Below are positions 21,419 to 32,975 of a stretch of DNA of 64,000 bases, in pieces. The position numbers and the translations under genes are program-made. The DNA lies in NCBI GenBank assembly GCA_019218415.1, contig JAHUUL010000002.1, positions 124,001 through 188,000 on the forward strand, in the 5' to 3' direction. Under the pieces are notes generated by a model that did not search any database, was not told the DNA's origin, and saw only the letters and a list, made by a program, of their open reading frames with translations. The DNA comes from Dermabacteraceae bacterium TAE3-ERU27. Lineage in GTDB: Bacteria > Actinomycetota > Actinomycetes > Actinomycetales > Dermabacteraceae. The stretch's first letter is position 1. Every line of letters starts with the position of its first letter.

Positions 21419-22891
21419 ATGACCAGCTCGACCAACAACACTGCGACCCCGCAGATCGCCATCAACGACATCGGCACCGCTGATGATTTCATGGCGGCGA
21501 TCGACTCGACGATCAAGTACTTCAACGATGGCGACATCGTCGAGGGCACTGTCGTGAAGGTCGACCGTGACGAGGTTCTCCTCGACATCGGCTACAAGAC
21601 TGAGGGTGTCATCCCCTCCCGCGAACTTTCCATCAAGCACGACATCGACCCCGGCCAGATCGTAGAGGTCGGCGACGAGGTTGAGGCGCTTGTTCTTCAG
21701 AAGGAAGACAAGGAAGGCCGCCTGATCCTGTCCAAGAAGCGCGCTCAGTACGAGCGGGCCTGGGGCACGATCGAGCAGATCAAGGAAGACGACGGCGTTG
21801 TCACCGGCACCGTCATCGAGGTTGTCAAGGGCGGCCTCATCGTCGACATCGGTCTGCGTGGCTTCCTGCCCGCCTCCCTGGTTGAGATGCGTCGTGTCCG
21901 TGACCTGCAGCCCTACGTTGGACAGGAACTCGAAGCCAAGATCATCGAGCTGGACAAGAACCGCAACAACGTCGTGCTTTCCCGCCGCGCCTACCTGGAA
22001 GAGACCCAGTCGGCAGTGCGCAGCGACTTCCTGCAGACCCTGCAGAAGGGCCAGGTCCGCGACGGCCACGTTTCCTCGATCGTCAACTTCGGTGCGTTCG
22101 TGGATCTGGGCGGCGTCGACGGTCTGGTGCACGTCTCCGAGCTGTCCTGGAAGCACATCGACCACCCGAGCGAGGTCGTCGAGGTTGGCATGCCGGTTAC
22201 CGTCGAGGTTCTCGACGTGGACATGGACCGCGAGCGCGTCTCCCTGTCGCTGAAGGCCACCCAGGAAGATCCGTGGCAGCACTTCGCACGCACCCACGCC
22301 ATCGGCCAGGTCGTGCCCGGCAAGGTCACCAAGCTGGTTCCGTTCGGCGCGTTCGTGCGCGTCGAGGACGGCATCGAGGGCCTCGTGCACATCTCCGAGC
22401 TGGCTGTGCGCCACGTCGATCTGCCGGAGCAGGTTGTCACCGTTGATCAGAACGTATTCGTCAAGGTCATCGACATCGACCTCGAGCGCCGCCGCATCTC
22501 GCTGTCGCTGAAGCAGGCGAACGAGGGCGTTGACCCCGAGGGCGACGACACCACCTTCGACCCGGCTCTGTACGGCATGGCCGCAGAGTACGACGAGAAC
22601 GGCGAGTACAAGTACCCCGAGGGCTTCGACCCGGAGACCAACGACTGGCTCGAGGGCTACGAGAAGCAGCGCGAGGAGTGGGAGAGCGAGTACGCGAAGG
22701 CATACGAGCGCTGGACCCAGCACAAGGCTCAGGTTGCGGCTTCCCTGAAGGCAGACGCCGAGAGCGCTGCCGAGACCGAAGAGGCTCCGGCCGCTTCCTC
22801 GGCTTCGTTCCAGAGCACCTCCTCGGACGAGGGCACCCTCGCTTCCGACGAGGCCCTGGCTGCCCTTCGCGAGAAGCTGACCGGCAACTGA
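21419..22891 (+). CDS. rpsA: 30S ribosomal protein S1
   Basis: Ribosomal protein that binds mRNA upstream of start codons. The 490 residues contain four S1 RNA-binding repeats, at about 38-105, 120-190, 205-275 and 290-360. Repeats 3 and 4 each carry FGAFV with a following glycine-leucine-VHISEL or VHVSEL. The C-terminal 130 residues are acidic and low in complexity (alternating glutamate, alanine and serine). Four repeats, not six, is usual for actinobacteria. The ribosome-binding site is GGAG about eleven bases before the ATG. Confidence 0.97.
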   Translation: MTSSTNNTATPQIAINDIGTADDFMAAIDSTIKYFNDGDIVEGTVVKVDRDEVLLDIGYKTEGVIPSRELSIKHDIDPGQIVEVGDEVEALVLQKEDKEGRLILSKKRAQYERAWGTIEQIKEDDGVVTGTVIEVVKGGLIVDIGLRGFLPASLVEMRRVRDLQPYVGQELEAKIIELDKNRNNVVLSRRAYLEETQSAVRSDFLQTLQKGQVRDGHVSSIVNFGAFVDLGGVDGLVHVSELSWKHIDHPSEVVEVGMPVTVEVLDVDMDRERVSLSLKATQEDPWQHFARTHAIGQVVPGKVTKLVPFGAFVRVEDGIEGLVHISELAVRHVDLPEQVVTVDQNVFVKVIDIDLERRRISLSLKQANEGVDPEGDDTTFDPALYGMAAEYDENGEYKYPEGFDPETNDWLEGYEKQREEWESEYAKAYERWTQHKAQVAASLKADAESAAETEEAPAASSASFQSTSSDEGTLASDEALAALREKLTGN

Positions 22892-22919
22892 TTTTCAGTC
22901 GCTTAAGCTAAAACGCTAA

Positions 22920-22956
22920 AAGGCGGGGCATCACCCTTAGGGCGGTGCCCCGCCTT
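22920..22956 (+). terminator. Terminator after rpsA
   Basis: An 11-bp GC-rich stem (22920-22930 with 22946-22956), extended inward by further pairs, followed by CGTTTTCT. It separates rpsA from aroC. Confidence 0.8.
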
Positions 22957-23044
22957 CGTTTTCTGCCGCTGCGGTACGCTCTTTTCCGGTTCGGCTAGTT
23001 CATAAACCTCCTTTCGGCAGCGCGGGCATGGAAGAATTGAGGGC

Positions 23045-24244
23045 ATGTTGCGCTGGCTTACCGCAGGTGAATCTCACGGTCCCTCACTGGTCGCCACCCT
23101 GGAAGGTTTTCCTGCAGGGGTGGGCATTACCAGTGCGGATGTCTCGGCCGCCCTGGCGCGCCGCCGACTCGGCTACGGTCGCGGGGCACGGCAAAAGTTC
23201 GAGCAAGACAAGCTCCGCATTCTCTCCGGGCTGCGCCACGGCCTCACCATCGGCTCACCGATCGCGTTAGAGATCGGGAACAGCGAATGGCCCAAGTGGC
23301 AGGCCGTGATGTCGCCGGACCCGGTATCGGCGGAGGAACTGCTGCGCGACGCGGGTACGGGAGACGAACGCGAGATCGCGCGCAACCGGCCGCTTACGCG
23401 CCCCCGTCCCGGACACGCCGACCTCGCAGGCATGCACAAATACGGACTTAGCGATGCCCGCAACATCCTGGAACGCGCCAGCGCCCGTGAAACTGCCGCC
23501 CGCGTGGCCCTCGGAACGTTCGCTGCCGCCCTGCTGGAGCAGGCAGCCGGGATACGCCTGGTTTCGCATACGGTAGCGGTCGGGGAGGTTAGCGTGCCGG
23601 ACGGCGCACCGCTTCCTGGCCCGCAGGATACCGCGCTGCTCGATGCCGATCCGCTGCGTTGTTTCGATCCCGAAACCTCGGCGCGGATGGTGGCGGCGGT
23701 GGATGAATGCAAAAAGGACGGGGACACCCTGGGCGGGGTGGTAGAGGTATTGGCCTATGACGTGCCGATCGGGCTGGGCTCCCACACGCACTGGGACAGG
23801 CGGCTCGACGGGCGCCTCGCGCAGGCCATCATGAGCATCCAGGCGTTCAAGGGAGTGGAGATAGGCGACGGCTTCGCCACCGCCGCTCGGCGCGGCTCCG
23901 CGGCGCACGACGAGATCCTGCCTGCGGCCGATGCCGGCGGCGTTACCCGCGCGAGCAACCGGGCCGGGGGCCTAGAGGGTGGCATCACGAACGGGCAGGT
24001 GCTGCGCGTTCGCGGCGCGATGAAACCGATCTCCACGGTTCCCAGGGCGCTGCGCACGATAGACGTCACCACGGGAGAGGCGGCCACCGCGCACCATCAG
24101 CGTTCTGACGTCGCAGCGGTGGCACCCGCCGCCGTTATCGCGGAGGCGATGGTCGCCCTCACCCTGGCCGACGCCCTCCTGGAAAAGACCGGCGGGGACA
24201 CCCTGGCCGAGGTGCAGCGGGCAGCGGCGGAGCTGAGCCGGTGA
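23045..24244 (+). CDS. aroC: Chorismate synthase
   Basis: Converts EPSP to chorismate using reduced FMN as a catalyst. The 399-residue protein starts [15 protein letters not shown], the first family signature. Later it has [20 protein letters not shown] and [11 protein letters not shown]. The ATG is nine bases after GGAAG and seven bases after the possible -10 box AAGAAT, so either initiation mode is possible. Its last four bases overlap aroKB. Confidence 0.97.
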   Translation: MLRWLTAGESHGPSLVATLEGFPAGVGITSADVSAALARRRLGYGRGARQKFEQDKLRILSGLRHGLTIGSPIALEIGNSEWPKWQAVMSPDPVSAEELLRDAGTGDEREIARNRPLTRPRPGHADLAGMHKYGLSDARNILERASARETAARVALGTFAAALLEQAAGIRLVSHTVAVGEVSVPDGAPLPGPQDTALLDADPLRCFDPETSARMVAAVDECKKDGDTLGGVVEVLAYDVPIGLGSHTHWDRRLDGRLAQAIMSIQAFKGVEIGDGFATAARRGSAAHDEILPAADAGGVTRASNRAGGLEGGITNGQVLRVRGAMKPISTVPRALRTIDVTTGEAATAHHQRSDVAAVAPAAVIAEAMVALTLADALLEKTGGDTLAEVQRAAAELSR

Positions 24245-25806
24245 GCCCGCGCCTGGTCCTGGTCGGCCCGATGGGGAGCGGTAAAAGCACCCTGGGCAGG
24301 GAACTCGCGTCCCGGCTGAATCTGCCCTTCGCGGATTCCGACGAGGTGATCGTGGCACGCCTCGGCATGAGCATCGCGGACGTATTCGCGCGCTTCGGGG
24401 AGGAAGTGTTCCGCAGCATCGAAGCCGCCACGTTAGCCGACCTGCTGGCGCACCACGACGGGATCCTGTCTCTCGGCGGCGGGGCCGTACTGAGTGCTAA
24501 GACGCGGCAACTCCTGCGCGGCGAACGCGTGGTGTGCTTAACGGTGTCCCCGGAGGCCGTGGCGCAGCGCCTGGCGGGGGAGGAACGCCCGCTGCTGGCC
24601 GGGGACGCGCTGGCGAACTGGCGCAAAATAAACGATCGGCGGGAACCGCTGTGGCGTGAGGTCGCGGTGGAAAGCGTAGATACGGGGGAGCGCAGCGTAG
24701 GCAGCTGCGTTTCGGAGCTGATCCGCCTGCTGCATCCGGCGCTACCGCGAGAAGCAGAACTAATCGGGGTGCGCGACTACGCTGTGGCGATCGGGCACGG
24801 CCTCGACGAATACCTGTGCCAGGCGATTCCCGCGGGCGTACGGCGGATCCTGTTTGTGTATCAGGAAACCACCGCTAAACGCGCCGGAGAGCTTTGCCAG
24901 AGACTGCGCGATAGCGGCTATCTGGTAACCCCCGCCCCGGTGCCCGACGCGGAGGCGTGTAAGGACGTTCCGGGCATCGCGAAACTGTGGGATAGCCTGG
25001 GCGACGCCGGATTCACCCGCAGCGATCTGGTGATCGGCTACGGCGGGGGCACGGTGACCGACCTTGCCGGGTTCGCCGCGGCGAGCTGGAACCGCGGCAT
25101 CTCGCTCATGCAGGTCCCGACCACGGTCGCGGGAATGGTGGATGCCGCTATTGGCGGTAAGACGGGGATCAACACGGCGCACGGGAAAAACCTGGTGGGT
25201 GCGTTCCATCCGCCCGTGGCGGTGGTGAGCGACATGTCGGCCCTGGAGACCCTTCCCGAACGGGAAATCGCGGCGGGCATGGCGGAAACCCTGAAGTGCG
25301 GCTTCATCGCGGACCCGCGGATCCTGGAAATCCCCGCAGCCGCCCTGCGCGATATTCGCAGCCCGGAGTTCGCGCGCGCGCTCGGCTACGCGGTGCGGGT
25401 TAAGGCCGACGTGGTGAGCCATGACCTGCGCGAAGCGGGACTGCGGGAGATCCTCAACTACGGCCACACCTTCGGCCACGCCATCGAACTGTGCGAGGAC
25501 TATTCCTGGCGTCACGGCGAGGCGGTCGCGGTGGGCATGGTTTTCGCTGCCGAACTGGCGCGCCTGAGCGGCCACCTGGACGATGCCGCGGTGGAAAGGC
25601 ACCGCGAGGTTCTGCGGCAAATGTCCCTGCCCACCGGGTACCGGGGGGATTGGCAGCGGCTGCGCGCAGCCATGGGGCGCGATAAGAAAGCGCGTGGCAA
25701 CACGCTGCGTTTCGTGGTGCTCGACGCTATCGCCAAGCCGTCTCGCCTGGTCGGCCCGGACGAAGCCACCCTGCACGCGGCATATTTGGCGCTCGCGGGT
25801 GACTAA
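24241..25806 (+). CDS. aroKB: Fused shikimate kinase / 3-dehydroquinate synthase
   Basis: One 521-residue chain. Residues 1-165 are shikimate kinase with P-loop GPMGSGKST (9-17), ADSDEVI and LSLGGGAV. Residues 175-521 are dehydroquinate synthase with the NAD-binding [35 protein letters not shown] and likely zinc ligands Glu349, His409 and His425. Together they catalyse steps 2 and 5 of the shikimate pathway. The frame is continuous and there is no internal stop. Co-transcribed with aroC by a four-base overlap, and convergent with the next gene, overlapping it by four bases. Confidence 0.95.
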   Translation: MSPRLVLVGPMGSGKSTLGRELASRLNLPFADSDEVIVARLGMSIADVFARFGEEVFRSIEAATLADLLAHHDGILSLGGGAVLSAKTRQLLRGERVVCLTVSPEAVAQRLAGEERPLLAGDALANWRKINDRREPLWREVAVESVDTGERSVGSCVSELIRLLHPALPREAELIGVRDYAVAIGHGLDEYLCQAIPAGVRRILFVYQETTAKRAGELCQRLRDSGYLVTPAPVPDAEACKDVPGIAKLWDSLGDAGFTRSDLVIGYGGGTVTDLAGFAAASWNRGISLMQVPTTVAGMVDAAIGGKTGINTAHGKNLVGAFHPPVAVVSDMSALETLPEREIAAGMAETLKCGFIADPRILEIPAAALRDIRSPEFARALGYAVRVKADVVSHDLREAGLREILNYGHTFGHAIELCEDYSWRHGEAVAVGMVFAAELARLSGHLDDAAVERHREVLRQMSLPTGYRGDWQRLRAAMGRDKKARGNTLRFVVLDAIAKPSRLVGPDEATLHAAYLALAGD

Positions 25807-26564
25807 CTGATCTCGTCGATCGCTTCCTGCAGCTCGGCCTCCACCCGCTTCTGTTCGCTTCGCCTAACCCGGCGCACCAGCGATTTCAGTTGCGCCGCGG
25901 ATAGCGTGACCGACCAGTCGTCGTGCTGCGGCAGGCGCCAGCGCAGCCACTTCGCGAGGATCGCGGTGGCGGCACCGGCCGCGATCGCGAGGAACACGGT
26001 TTCGCCGGGAACCGGCAGCAGGATGCAGCCGGCGGTGAGCACCGAGGTGAGCAGAGCCGCCGTCGCGTAAAGGGGGCCACCCCCGAAAATCTCCGGGATC
26101 TTGCCCACCGCGATATCGCGGATTGCGCCGCCGCCCACCGCGTAAACCACCCCCAGCATGATGGCGGGCAGGACGCTCAGCCCGTAGTTGAGGGATTTCG
26201 CCACGCCCACGGCGGCCCAGGTGCCGATCACGGCGGCGTCCATCACGCCGATGCCGACCCGCCATTTGCGCCCCTCGGTTTTTACCAGGAAGGCGAAAGT
26301 GGCTCCGGCGAGCGCGAAACACAGATACCAGGGGCCCGCGAACGCCGCCGGGGTGCCGTAGGCGAGGATGAGATCGCGCAGGATGCCGCCGCCGAGGGCG
26401 GAGATGATGGCGACGCTGGCAAAACCTACCGCGTCGAAGCGCAGGCGCCTGCCGTAGGCGCCGCCGACGATGCCGGTCAGGAACACGCCAAACAGGTCAA
26501 GGTAGCGCACGATCTCGGAACTGAAAAGAAAGTCTCCGGGGGTCACGATGTGCAAGGCTAACAA
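25803..26564 (-). CDS. TRIC-type cation channel family membrane protein (UPF0126)
   Basis: A 253-residue polytopic membrane protein with the internal duplication typical of the family. Each half carries a GGG-x-x-RD motif (GGGILRDLIL near residue 60 and GGGAIRDIAVG near 147), with about seven hydrophobic helices. Structures of family members are trimeric cation channels; the ion here is unknown. A 40-residue charged C-terminal tail follows. The start is uncertain: TTG 26564, TTG 26555 or GTG 26546. No Shine-Dalgarno is visible. Confidence 0.85.
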   Translation of the reverse strand: MLALHIVTPGDFLFSSEIVRYLDLFGVFLTGIVGGAYGRRLRFDAVGFASVAIISALGGGILRDLILAYGTPAAFAGPWYLCFALAGATFAFLVKTEGRKWRVGIGVMDAAVIGTWAAVGVAKSLNYGLSVLPAIMLGVVYAVGGGAIRDIAVGKIPEIFGGGPLYATAALLTSVLTAGCILLPVPGETVFLAIAAGAATAILAKWLRWRLPQHDDWSVTLSAAQLKSLVRRVRRSEQKRVEAELQEAIDEIS

Positions 26565-26606
26565 CGATAGTTGCGACAGTCAGCGCGCGCCGCTAGCGGG
26601 GAGAGG

Positions 26607-26612
26607 AATAAT
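26607..26612 (+). promoter_or_regulatory. -10 box of a probable leaderless coaE promoter
   Basis: AATAAT, one base from TATAAT, ends six bases before the coaE ATG. A purine-rich GGGGAGAGG lies further upstream (26598-26606), so Shine-Dalgarno use from a longer transcript cannot be excluded. Confidence 0.45.
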
Positions 26613-26618
26613 ACGTTC

Positions 26619-27254
26619 ATGGCTTTCTTACGGCGCAGGGACGACAGCGACGGTTTTCTCGTCGGCTTAACGGGGGGCATCGGCTGCGGGAAAAGTACCG
26701 TGACCGGTTTCTGGCGCGAAGCCGGGATTCCCGTGCTTGATGCAGACGAGATCGCCCGGGCTGTTTTGAACAACCCCGGTGATGCGGTGGAGGCCGTGGT
26801 GGCGCGTTTCGGGGAACGGGTGCGGGGAGAAGGCTGCCCCGTGAACCGTGACGAGCTGGGCCGGATCGTGTTTGCCGACCCGGCGGCGCGAGCCGACCTG
26901 GAAGGCATTGTGCTTCCCCGGGTTGAGGCAGAGCTTGACCGGCAGCAGCGCCTGGCTTTCGCGGCCGGGGCCCGGCTGGTTGTGCAGGATGTGCCCCTCC
27001 TGTTCGAGAAGAACCTAGATTCCCGTTTCGATGCGGTGGTGTCTGTGCTGGCTCCCTACGACGCACGGGTGGAGCGCCTGGTCGCTTCGCGCGGAAAGGC
27101 ACGCGGCTTTTTCGAGGAGGTCATCGCTGCGCAGGTGGGCGATCTAGAACGGATTCGCCGCAGCGATCTGCTCCTGCTTAATAACGGGGACAGGGAGGCG
27201 TTACGCCGCAAGGCGAATGTGGCCCTGGAAAGACTGCTTGCGCGGTTAGGCTGA
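26619..27254 (+). CDS. coaE: Dephospho-CoA kinase
   Basis: Last step of coenzyme A synthesis. The 211-residue protein has the P-loop [12 protein letters not shown] near the N-terminus, the VLDADEIAR motif and the [15 protein letters not shown] lid region. ATG 26619 fits family length; a longer reading from 26571 adds unrelated residues. It lacks the C-terminal GrpB-like extension seen in mycobacterial CoaE. The uvrB -10 box overlaps its stop codon. Confidence 0.95.
   Translation: MAFLRRRDDSDGFLVGLTGGIGCGKSTVTGFWREAGIPVLDADEIARAVLNNPGDAVEAVVARFGERVRGEGCPVNRDELGRIVFADPAARADLEGIVLPRVEAELDRQQRLAFAAGARLVVQDVPLLFEKNLDSRFDAVVSVLAPYDARVERLVASRGKARGFFEEVIAAQVGDLERIRRSDLLLLNNGDREALRRKANVALERLLARLG
27247..27252 (+). 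promoter_or_regulatory. -10 box of a probable leaderless uvrB promoter
   Basis: TAGGCT, identical to the metK box. Its last T is the first base of the coaE stop codon. Exactly six bases separate it from the uvrB ATG, and there is no Shine-Dalgarno. Confidence 0.55.
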
Positions 27255-27258
27255 GTGT

Positions 27259-29370
27259 ATGCGCCCGGTTACCGATCTTGTCAGGACTGTGCACCCGTTT
27301 CAGGTGGTCTCTCCCTATCAGCCTTCCGGCGATCAGCCGCAGGCGATTGAGGAGCTGGCGCGCCGAATCGAGGACGGCGAGGAACACGTGGTGCTGCTCG
27401 GCGCCACCGGCACGGGCAAGAGTGCGACTACCGCCTGGCTGATCGAGCGGCTACAGCGTCCCACGCTGGTGATGGCGCACAACAAGACCCTGGCGGCGCA
27501 GCTTGCGAGCGAGTTCAGGGAGCTGCTGCCGCATAACGCCGTGGAATACTTCGTTTCCTACTACGACTACTATCAGCCGGAAGCCTACGTCCCGCAGTCG
27601 GATACCTATATCGAGAAGGATTCCTCCATCAACGCGGAGGTTGAGAGGCTGCGCCACTCCGCCACCAACTCGCTGATTACCCGCCGTGACGTGGTGGTGG
27701 TGTCGTCGGTGTCCTGCATCTACGGCCTGGGCACGCCGCAGGAATACGTGGACCGCATGGTTTCGCTGCAGGTAGGGGACACGATTGACCTGGACGTGCT
27801 GCTGCGCCGATTCGTGGACATGCAGTACGAACGCAACGACATCGCTTTCGTGCGCGGCACCTTCCGCGTGCGCGGCGACACGGTAGAGATCATCCCCATG
27901 TACGAGGAGCTGGCGCTCAGGATTGAGTTCTTCGGGGACGAGATCGACGCCCTTTACACCCTGCACCCGGTGACCGGCGAGGTGATTCGGGAAGAGCAGC
28001 AGGTGCATATCTTCCCCGCCTCGCACTACGTGGCTGGCCCAGAGCGTTTGGCGCGCGCCATCGGCGACATCGAAAAGGAACTGGGGGAGCGGCTTAGCGA
28101 ACTGGAGGGGCAAAACAAGCTCCTCGAAGCGCAGCGGCTGCGCATGCGCACCACGCACGATCTGGAGATGCTGCGCCAGATGGGAACCACCAGCGGGGTG
28201 GAGAACTATTCGCGGCACTTCGACGGGCGCGGCCCCGGCACCCCGCCGAACACGCTGCTCGATTACTTCCCGGAGGACTTCCTGCTGGTGCTGGACGAGT
28301 CCCACCAGACCATCCCGCAGATCGGCGCGATGTACGAGGGCGACCGTTCGCGCAAGCGCACCCTCGTAGATTTCGGCTTCCGCCTGCCGTCGGCACTGGA
28401 TAACCGGCCGCTCAAGTTTGCGGAGTTCACCGAACGGATCGGCCAGACCGTCTACCTGTCGGCCACCCCCGCCGACTACGAACTAAACCTGGCCAATGGC
28501 TTGGTGGAGCAGATTATTCGCCCGACGGGGCTGGTGGATCCGGAGATTGTGGTCAAGCCGGTGAAGGGGCAGATCGACGATTTGCGGGCGGAGATCGAGG
28601 CACGCGCGGCCCGGGACGAGCGCGTGCTGGTCACCACCCTCACCAAGAAAATGGCGGAGGACCTCACCGACTACCTGCTCGAACACGGCGTGCGGGTGCG
28701 TTACCTGCATTCGGACGTAGATACGCTGCGCCGGATCGAGCTGCTGAGCGAACTGCGGCACGGCGAATACGACGTGCTGGTGGGCATTAACCTGCTGCGT
28801 GAGGGCCTGGACCTGCCCGAGGTGTCCCTGGTGGCGATCCTGGACGCCGACAAGGAGGGCTTCCTGCGTTCGCGCACCTCCCTGATCCAGACGATCGGGC
28901 GCGCGGCGCGTAACGTGTCGGGCCAGGTACACATGTACGCCGACAAGATCACCGATTCCATGCAGCAGGCGATTGACGAAACGAACCGCCGCCGCGCCAT
29001 CCAGATCGCCTACAACGAGGAACGCGGCATCGACCCGCAACCGTTGCGCAAGAAGATCGCGGACGTCACCGAGATGCTGGCGCGCGAGGACGTAGACACC
29101 GAGACGCTGATGGCCAGCAAGTACCGCAAGGGAAAGGACGCGGTGCGGCAGGACCTGGCGGTGGCGACTAGCGCGACCGCGAAGGCCACCGCGCAGTCAC
29201 TGGACCTGGGCGACGATCCCGTGGGCGAACTGAGCAGGCTGATCGAGGAGATGACGGTGCAGATGCACGCGGCCTCCGCCGAGCTGCGCTTCGAGGAGGC
29301 CGCGAAGATCCGCGACGAGGTGGCGGCCCTAAAGAAGGAGCTGCGCCAGATCGAGCAGGGGCAGGCTTAG
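27259..29370 (+). CDS. uvrB: Excinuclease ABC subunit B
   Basis: Damage-verification helicase of nucleotide excision repair. The 703 residues include Walker [14 protein letters not shown], the beta-hairpin region [21 protein letters not shown] (20 or fewer cited here), DESHQTIPQ, the helicase motif [15 protein letters not shown] and [11 protein letters not shown]-terminal UVR motif for UvrA/UvrC contact lies near residues 660-695 ([19 protein letters not shown]). Walker A ends KSA where KTF is usual. It lies beside uvrA and uvrC. Confidence 0.97.
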   Translation: MRPVTDLVRTVHPFQVVSPYQPSGDQPQAIEELARRIEDGEEHVVLLGATGTGKSATTAWLIERLQRPTLVMAHNKTLAAQLASEFRELLPHNAVEYFVSYYDYYQPEAYVPQSDTYIEKDSSINAEVERLRHSATNSLITRRDVVVVSSVSCIYGLGTPQEYVDRMVSLQVGDTIDLDVLLRRFVDMQYERNDIAFVRGTFRVRGDTVEIIPMYEELALRIEFFGDEIDALYTLHPVTGEVIREEQQVHIFPASHYVAGPERLARAIGDIEKELGERLSELEGQNKLLEAQRLRMRTTHDLEMLRQMGTTSGVENYSRHFDGRGPGTPPNTLLDYFPEDFLLVLDESHQTIPQIGAMYEGDRSRKRTLVDFGFRLPSALDNRPLKFAEFTERIGQTVYLSATPADYELNLANGLVEQIIRPTGLVDPEIVVKPVKGQIDDLRAEIEARAARDERVLVTTLTKKMAEDLTDYLLEHGVRVRYLHSDVDTLRRIELLSELRHGEYDVLVGINLLREGLDLPEVSLVAILDADKEGFLRSRTSLIQTIGRAARNVSGQVHMYADKITDSMQQAIDETNRRRAIQIAYNEERGIDPQPLRKKIADVTEMLAREDVDTETLMASKYRKGKDAVRQDLAVATSATAKATAQSLDLGDDPVGELSRLIEEMTVQMHAASAELRFEEAAKIRDEVAALKKELRQIEQGQA

Positions 29371-29376
29371 CGGGGC

Positions 29377-30054
29377 CTACCAGCCGCGTTCGCGCCAGGC
29401 GGGTAGCTGGGGGCGTTCCTTGCCGAGCGTGGTGTCCGGGCCGTGGCCGGGATACACCCACGTGTCGTCGTCCAGCCGGTCGAAGATGCGTTCTTCTACG
29501 TCTCCTATTAGCTGCTGGAAACGCTGCGGATCGTTGTGCGTCGCGCCGACCCCGCCGGGGAAGAGCGAGTCGCCCGTGAACAGGTGGTTACCGTAGAAAT
29601 CGCCGCGCAGCAGCAGCGCGATGGAACCGGGGGTGTGCCCGCGCAGCGAGATCACCTCGACGTCGTGGATACCGACGTGGAACACGTCGCCGTTACGCAG
29701 GGGCAGGTCTGTCGGTACGGGAATGTCGGGCGCGTCGGCCGCGCCGGCGGCGGTGCTCGCCCCGGTGGCGGCAACCAGCGCCGCCAGGGCGCCGACATGA
29801 TCGTGGTGAGAATGGGTGGTGACGATCATGTCCAGCCGGGACTCCGGGGAACCTTCCCGCACCAGTTTCATCAGCCGGGCCGGGTCGGCGGCGGCGTCGA
29901 TCAACACCTGCGCGCCGGTGCAGCGGCAGGTCAGCAGGTAGGCGTTGTTGTCCATCGGGCCTACCGACGCCTTGCGTATCACCAGGTTGTTGACGATTCG
30001 TTTTGCGCAGGGGCCGCCGTTTTCGACGTCCCCGGTGTATTCACCTCGTGCCAT
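29377..30054 (-). CDS. Metallo-beta-lactamase-fold hydrolase (glyoxalase II-like)
   Basis: A 225-residue zinc hydrolase with the metal motif THSHHDHVGAL and downstream ligands in LRGHTPGS, FTGDSLFPGGVG and VYPGHGPDT. The substrate is unknown; thioester hydrolysis of the glyoxalase II type is possible. I chose ATG 30054 because the product then begins MARGEYTGDV, matching actinobacterial relatives that carry VGPMDNNAYLL shortly after. CATACT lies seven bases upstream, so it may be leaderless. A longer start at 30099 exists. Its position between uvrB and uvrA is conserved in actinobacteria. Confidence 0.88.
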   Translation of the reverse strand: MARGEYTGDVENGGPCAKRIVNNLVIRKASVGPMDNNAYLLTCRCTGAQVLIDAAADPARLMKLVREGSPESRLDMIVTTHSHHDHVGALAALVAATGASTAAGAADAPDIPVPTDLPLRNGDVFHVGIHDVEVISLRGHTPGSIALLLRGDFYGNHLFTGDSLFPGGVGATHNDPQRFQQLIGDVEERIFDRLDDDTWVYPGHGPDTTLGKERPQLPAWRERGW

Positions 30055-30119
30055 GTCCACCAGTATGAACCTTTCATTCGCCTTTAGCGAAGCAGCCATT
30101 ACGCACGGCCGCCGCCCCG

Positions 30120-30125
30120 TAGACT
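30120..30125 (+). promoter_or_regulatory. -10 box of a probable leaderless uvrA promoter
   Basis: TAGACT ends exactly six bases before the uvrA GTG. No Shine-Dalgarno is present. The divergent hydrolase start lies about 66 bases away. Confidence 0.55.
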
Positions 30126-30131
30126 GTTTGA

Positions 30132-32975
30132 GTGAAGGATTCCTTGGTAGTACGTGGTGCCGCAGAACACAACCTGAAGAACGTAGACATAGACATCCCC
30201 CGAGATCGGCTCGTGGTCTTTTCCGGCCTATCGGGTTCCGGTAAGTCATCCCTGGCGTTCGACACGATCTTCGCCGAGGGGCAGCGCCGCTACGTTGAAT
30301 CCCTTTCCGCCTACGCCCGCCAGTTCCTGGGGCAGATGGACAAGCCCAAGGTTGATTTCATCGAGGGGCTTTCGCCCGCGGTTGCGATCGATCAGAAGTC
30401 CACCTCTCGCAACCCGCGCTCCACCGTCGGCACCATTACCGAGGTCTACGACTACATGCGTCTGCTGTGGTCGCGGGCCGGTATTCAGCACTGCCCCGAC
30501 TGCGGTGAGGAAGTGACCGCGCAGAGCGCGCAGCAGATCGTGGACGTCATCCTGGGATACGAGGAAGGCACCCGCTTCCAGCTCCTCGCCCCGATTGTGC
30601 GCGGACGCAAGGGCGAGTTCGTGGACCTGCTGGCCGATCTGCGCGCCAAGGGGTACGCCCGCGCCCGGATCGACGGCGAACAGGTGCGCCTGGACAGCGA
30701 GATCACGCTCGATAAGAAGTACAAGCACACCATCGAGGTGGTGGTGGACCGACTGGTGGTGCGCGAGAACATGCAGCGCCGCCTGACGGACTCTGTGGAG
30801 ACGGCGCTGCAGCTGGCCGAGGGCCTGCTGCTGGTCGATTTCGTGGACCGCGACGAAAACGACCCCCGCCGCGCCCGCCGTTTCTCCGAGAAGATGGCGT
30901 GCCCGAACGAGCACGCGCTCGCGATTGACGATTTCGAACCGCGTTCGTTCTCGTTCAACGCCCCCTACGGTGCCTGCCCCTCCTGCGACGGGCTCGGGGC
31001 CAGCCTCGAGGTAGATCCCGAGCTGGTGATCGCCGACGAGGACATGACGCTCGCGGAGGGCGCGATCCTGCCCTGGACGCAGTCGGGGGCCGACTATCAC
31101 CTACAGGTGATGGCGGGCCTGGCCGAGGAAATGGGTTTCGACCTAGACACCCCCTGGCGAAAGCTGCCGCAGGCCGCACGCAAGGCGCTGCTGGAGGGCA
31201 AGGACCACAAGGTGCATGTGCGCTATCGCAACCGTTTCGGTAGGGAACGCACCTATTCGACCGGCGTCGAGGGTGTGCTGCACTTCGTGAAGCGCCGCTA
31301 CGACGACACCGAATCCGACACGATGCGCGAAAAATACTCGGCCTTCATGCGCGAGGTTCCCTGCACCGCCTGCCGGGGCGCGCGCCTGCGCCCCGAGGTG
31401 CTCGCGGTAACGGTGGGGGAGCGCTCCATCGCGGAGGTCTGCGAGATGTCCATCCGGGACGCGCAGAGCTTCTTCACGGGGCTTTCCCTGACCCCCCGTC
31501 AGGCGGCCATCGCCGACGCCGTGCTGAAAGAGATCCGGGCACGCCTCGGCTTCCTGCTCGACGTCGGCCTGGATTACCTCACGCTTTCGCGCGCAGCGGG
31601 CACGCTTTCGGGCGGCGAGGCGCAACGCATCCGCCTGGCCACCCAGATCGGTGCCGGGTTGGTGGGCGTGCTGTACGTCCTGGACGAGCCCTCCATCGGC
31701 CTGCACCAGCGCGATAACGAACGCCTGATTAACACCCTGACCCGGCTGCGGGACCTCGGCAACACCCTGATCGTGGTGGAGCACGATGAGGACACGCTCA
31801 ACGCCGCGGACTGGGTGGTGGACATCGGCCCGGCGGCGGGCGAACACGGCGGACGCGTGGTGCATTCTGGCGACGTGGCCTCCCTGAAGCAAAACCCGGA
31901 TTCCCTCACGGGCCGCTACCTTTCCGGGGAGCTCAGCATCGCGGTGCCCAAAGAACGCCGCCAGATCGCTAAGGACAGGCAGCTCAAGGTGCTGGGAGCG
32001 CGCGAAAACAACCTGCAAAACGTTGACGTCGCGTTCCCGCTCGGCGTACTGACCGCTGTCACGGGCGTTTCCGGTTCCGGCAAGTCCACGCTGGTGAACG
32101 ACATCCTCTACACGGCCCTCGCGCGCGATCTGAACCGGGCCCGGCTGGTGCCGGGGCGGCATAAGCGCATCACCGGCCTGGAGCACTTGGACAAGGTGGT
32201 GCACGTCGATCAGTCCCCGATCGGGCGCACCCCGCGCTCCAACCCCGCCACCTACACGGGCGTGTGGGATCACGTGCGCAAGCTGTTTGCGCAGACCTCC
32301 GAAGCGAAGATTCGCGGCTATCAGCCGGGGCGTTTCTCCTTCAACGTGAAGAGCGGGCGCTGCGAGGCCTGCACGGGCGACGGCACGATCAAGATCGAAA
32401 TGAACTTCCTGCCCGACGTCTACGTGCCCTGCGAGGTATGCAAGGGCAAGCGTTATAACCGCGAAACGCTGGACGTTAAGTTCAAGGGCAAGAACGTGGC
32501 GGAGATCCTCGACATGCCGATCGAGGAGGCGCTCGACTTCTTCGACGCGATCCCCGCGATTCGTCGGCAGATGCAGACCCTGGTAGACGTCGGCCTCGGC
32601 TACGTGCGCCTCGGGCAGAGCGCGCCCACGCTTTCGGGCGGTGAGGCGCAGCGCGTCAAGCTCGCGTCGGAACTGCACAAACGCTCCAACGGGCGCACCA
32701 TTTACGTGCTGGACGAACCGACCACGGGCCTGCACTTCGAGGACGTGCGCAAGCTGCTCGCCGTGCTGCAGGGGCTGGTAGACAAGGGCAACAGCGTGCT
32801 GGTGATCGAACACAACCTGGACGTGATCAAGAGCGCCGACTACGTGATCGACCTCGGCCCGGAGGGCGGCAGTGGCGGCGGCCAGCTAATCGCCTGCGGC
32901 ACCCCTGAACAGGTTGCCGAGTGCGCGGAAAGCTGGACCGGACGCTACCTGAAGCCGCTGTTGGGCCGTGGCTGA
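30132..32975 (+). CDS. uvrA: Excinuclease ABC subunit A
   Basis: Damage-sensing ABC-type ATPase. The 947-residue protein has two nucleotide-binding modules: Walker [17 protein letters not shown] near residue 33 and [14 protein letters not shown] near 645, with two LSGGEAQR signatures. Zinc modules are visible in [14 protein letters not shown] and the CEAC...CEVC pair near residue 745. The GTG start has no ribosome-binding site and follows a -10 box by six bases. It overlaps uvrC by eight bases. Confidence 0.97.
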   Translation: MKDSLVVRGAAEHNLKNVDIDIPRDRLVVFSGLSGSGKSSLAFDTIFAEGQRRYVESLSAYARQFLGQMDKPKVDFIEGLSPAVAIDQKSTSRNPRSTVGTITEVYDYMRLLWSRAGIQHCPDCGEEVTAQSAQQIVDVILGYEEGTRFQLLAPIVRGRKGEFVDLLADLRAKGYARARIDGEQVRLDSEITLDKKYKHTIEVVVDRLVVRENMQRRLTDSVETALQLAEGLLLVDFVDRDENDPRRARRFSEKMACPNEHALAIDDFEPRSFSFNAPYGACPSCDGLGASLEVDPELVIADEDMTLAEGAILPWTQSGADYHLQVMAGLAEEMGFDLDTPWRKLPQAARKALLEGKDHKVHVRYRNRFGRERTYSTGVEGVLHFVKRRYDDTESDTMREKYSAFMREVPCTACRGARLRPEVLAVTVGERSIAEVCEMSIRDAQSFFTGLSLTPRQAAIADAVLKEIRARLGFLLDVGLDYLTLSRAAGTLSGGEAQRIRLATQIGAGLVGVLYVLDEPSIGLHQRDNERLINTLTRLRDLGNTLIVVEHDEDTLNAADWVVDIGPAAGEHGGRVVHSGDVASLKQNPDSLTGRYLSGELSIAVPKERRQIAKDRQLKVLGARENNLQNVDVAFPLGVLTAVTGVSGSGKSTLVNDILYTALARDLNRARLVPGRHKRITGLEHLDKVVHVDQSPIGRTPRSNPATYTGVWDHVRKLFAQTSEAKIRGYQPGRFSFNVKSGRCEACTGDGTIKIEMNFLPDVYVPCEVCKGKRYNRETLDVKFKGKNVAEILDMPIEEALDFFDAIPAIRRQMQTLVDVGLGYVRLGQSAPTLSGGEAQRVKLASELHKRSNGRTIYVLDEPTTGLHFEDVRKLLAVLQGLVDKGNSVLVIEHNLDVIKSADYVIDLGPEGGSGGGQLIACGTPEQVAECAESWTGRYLKPLLGRG

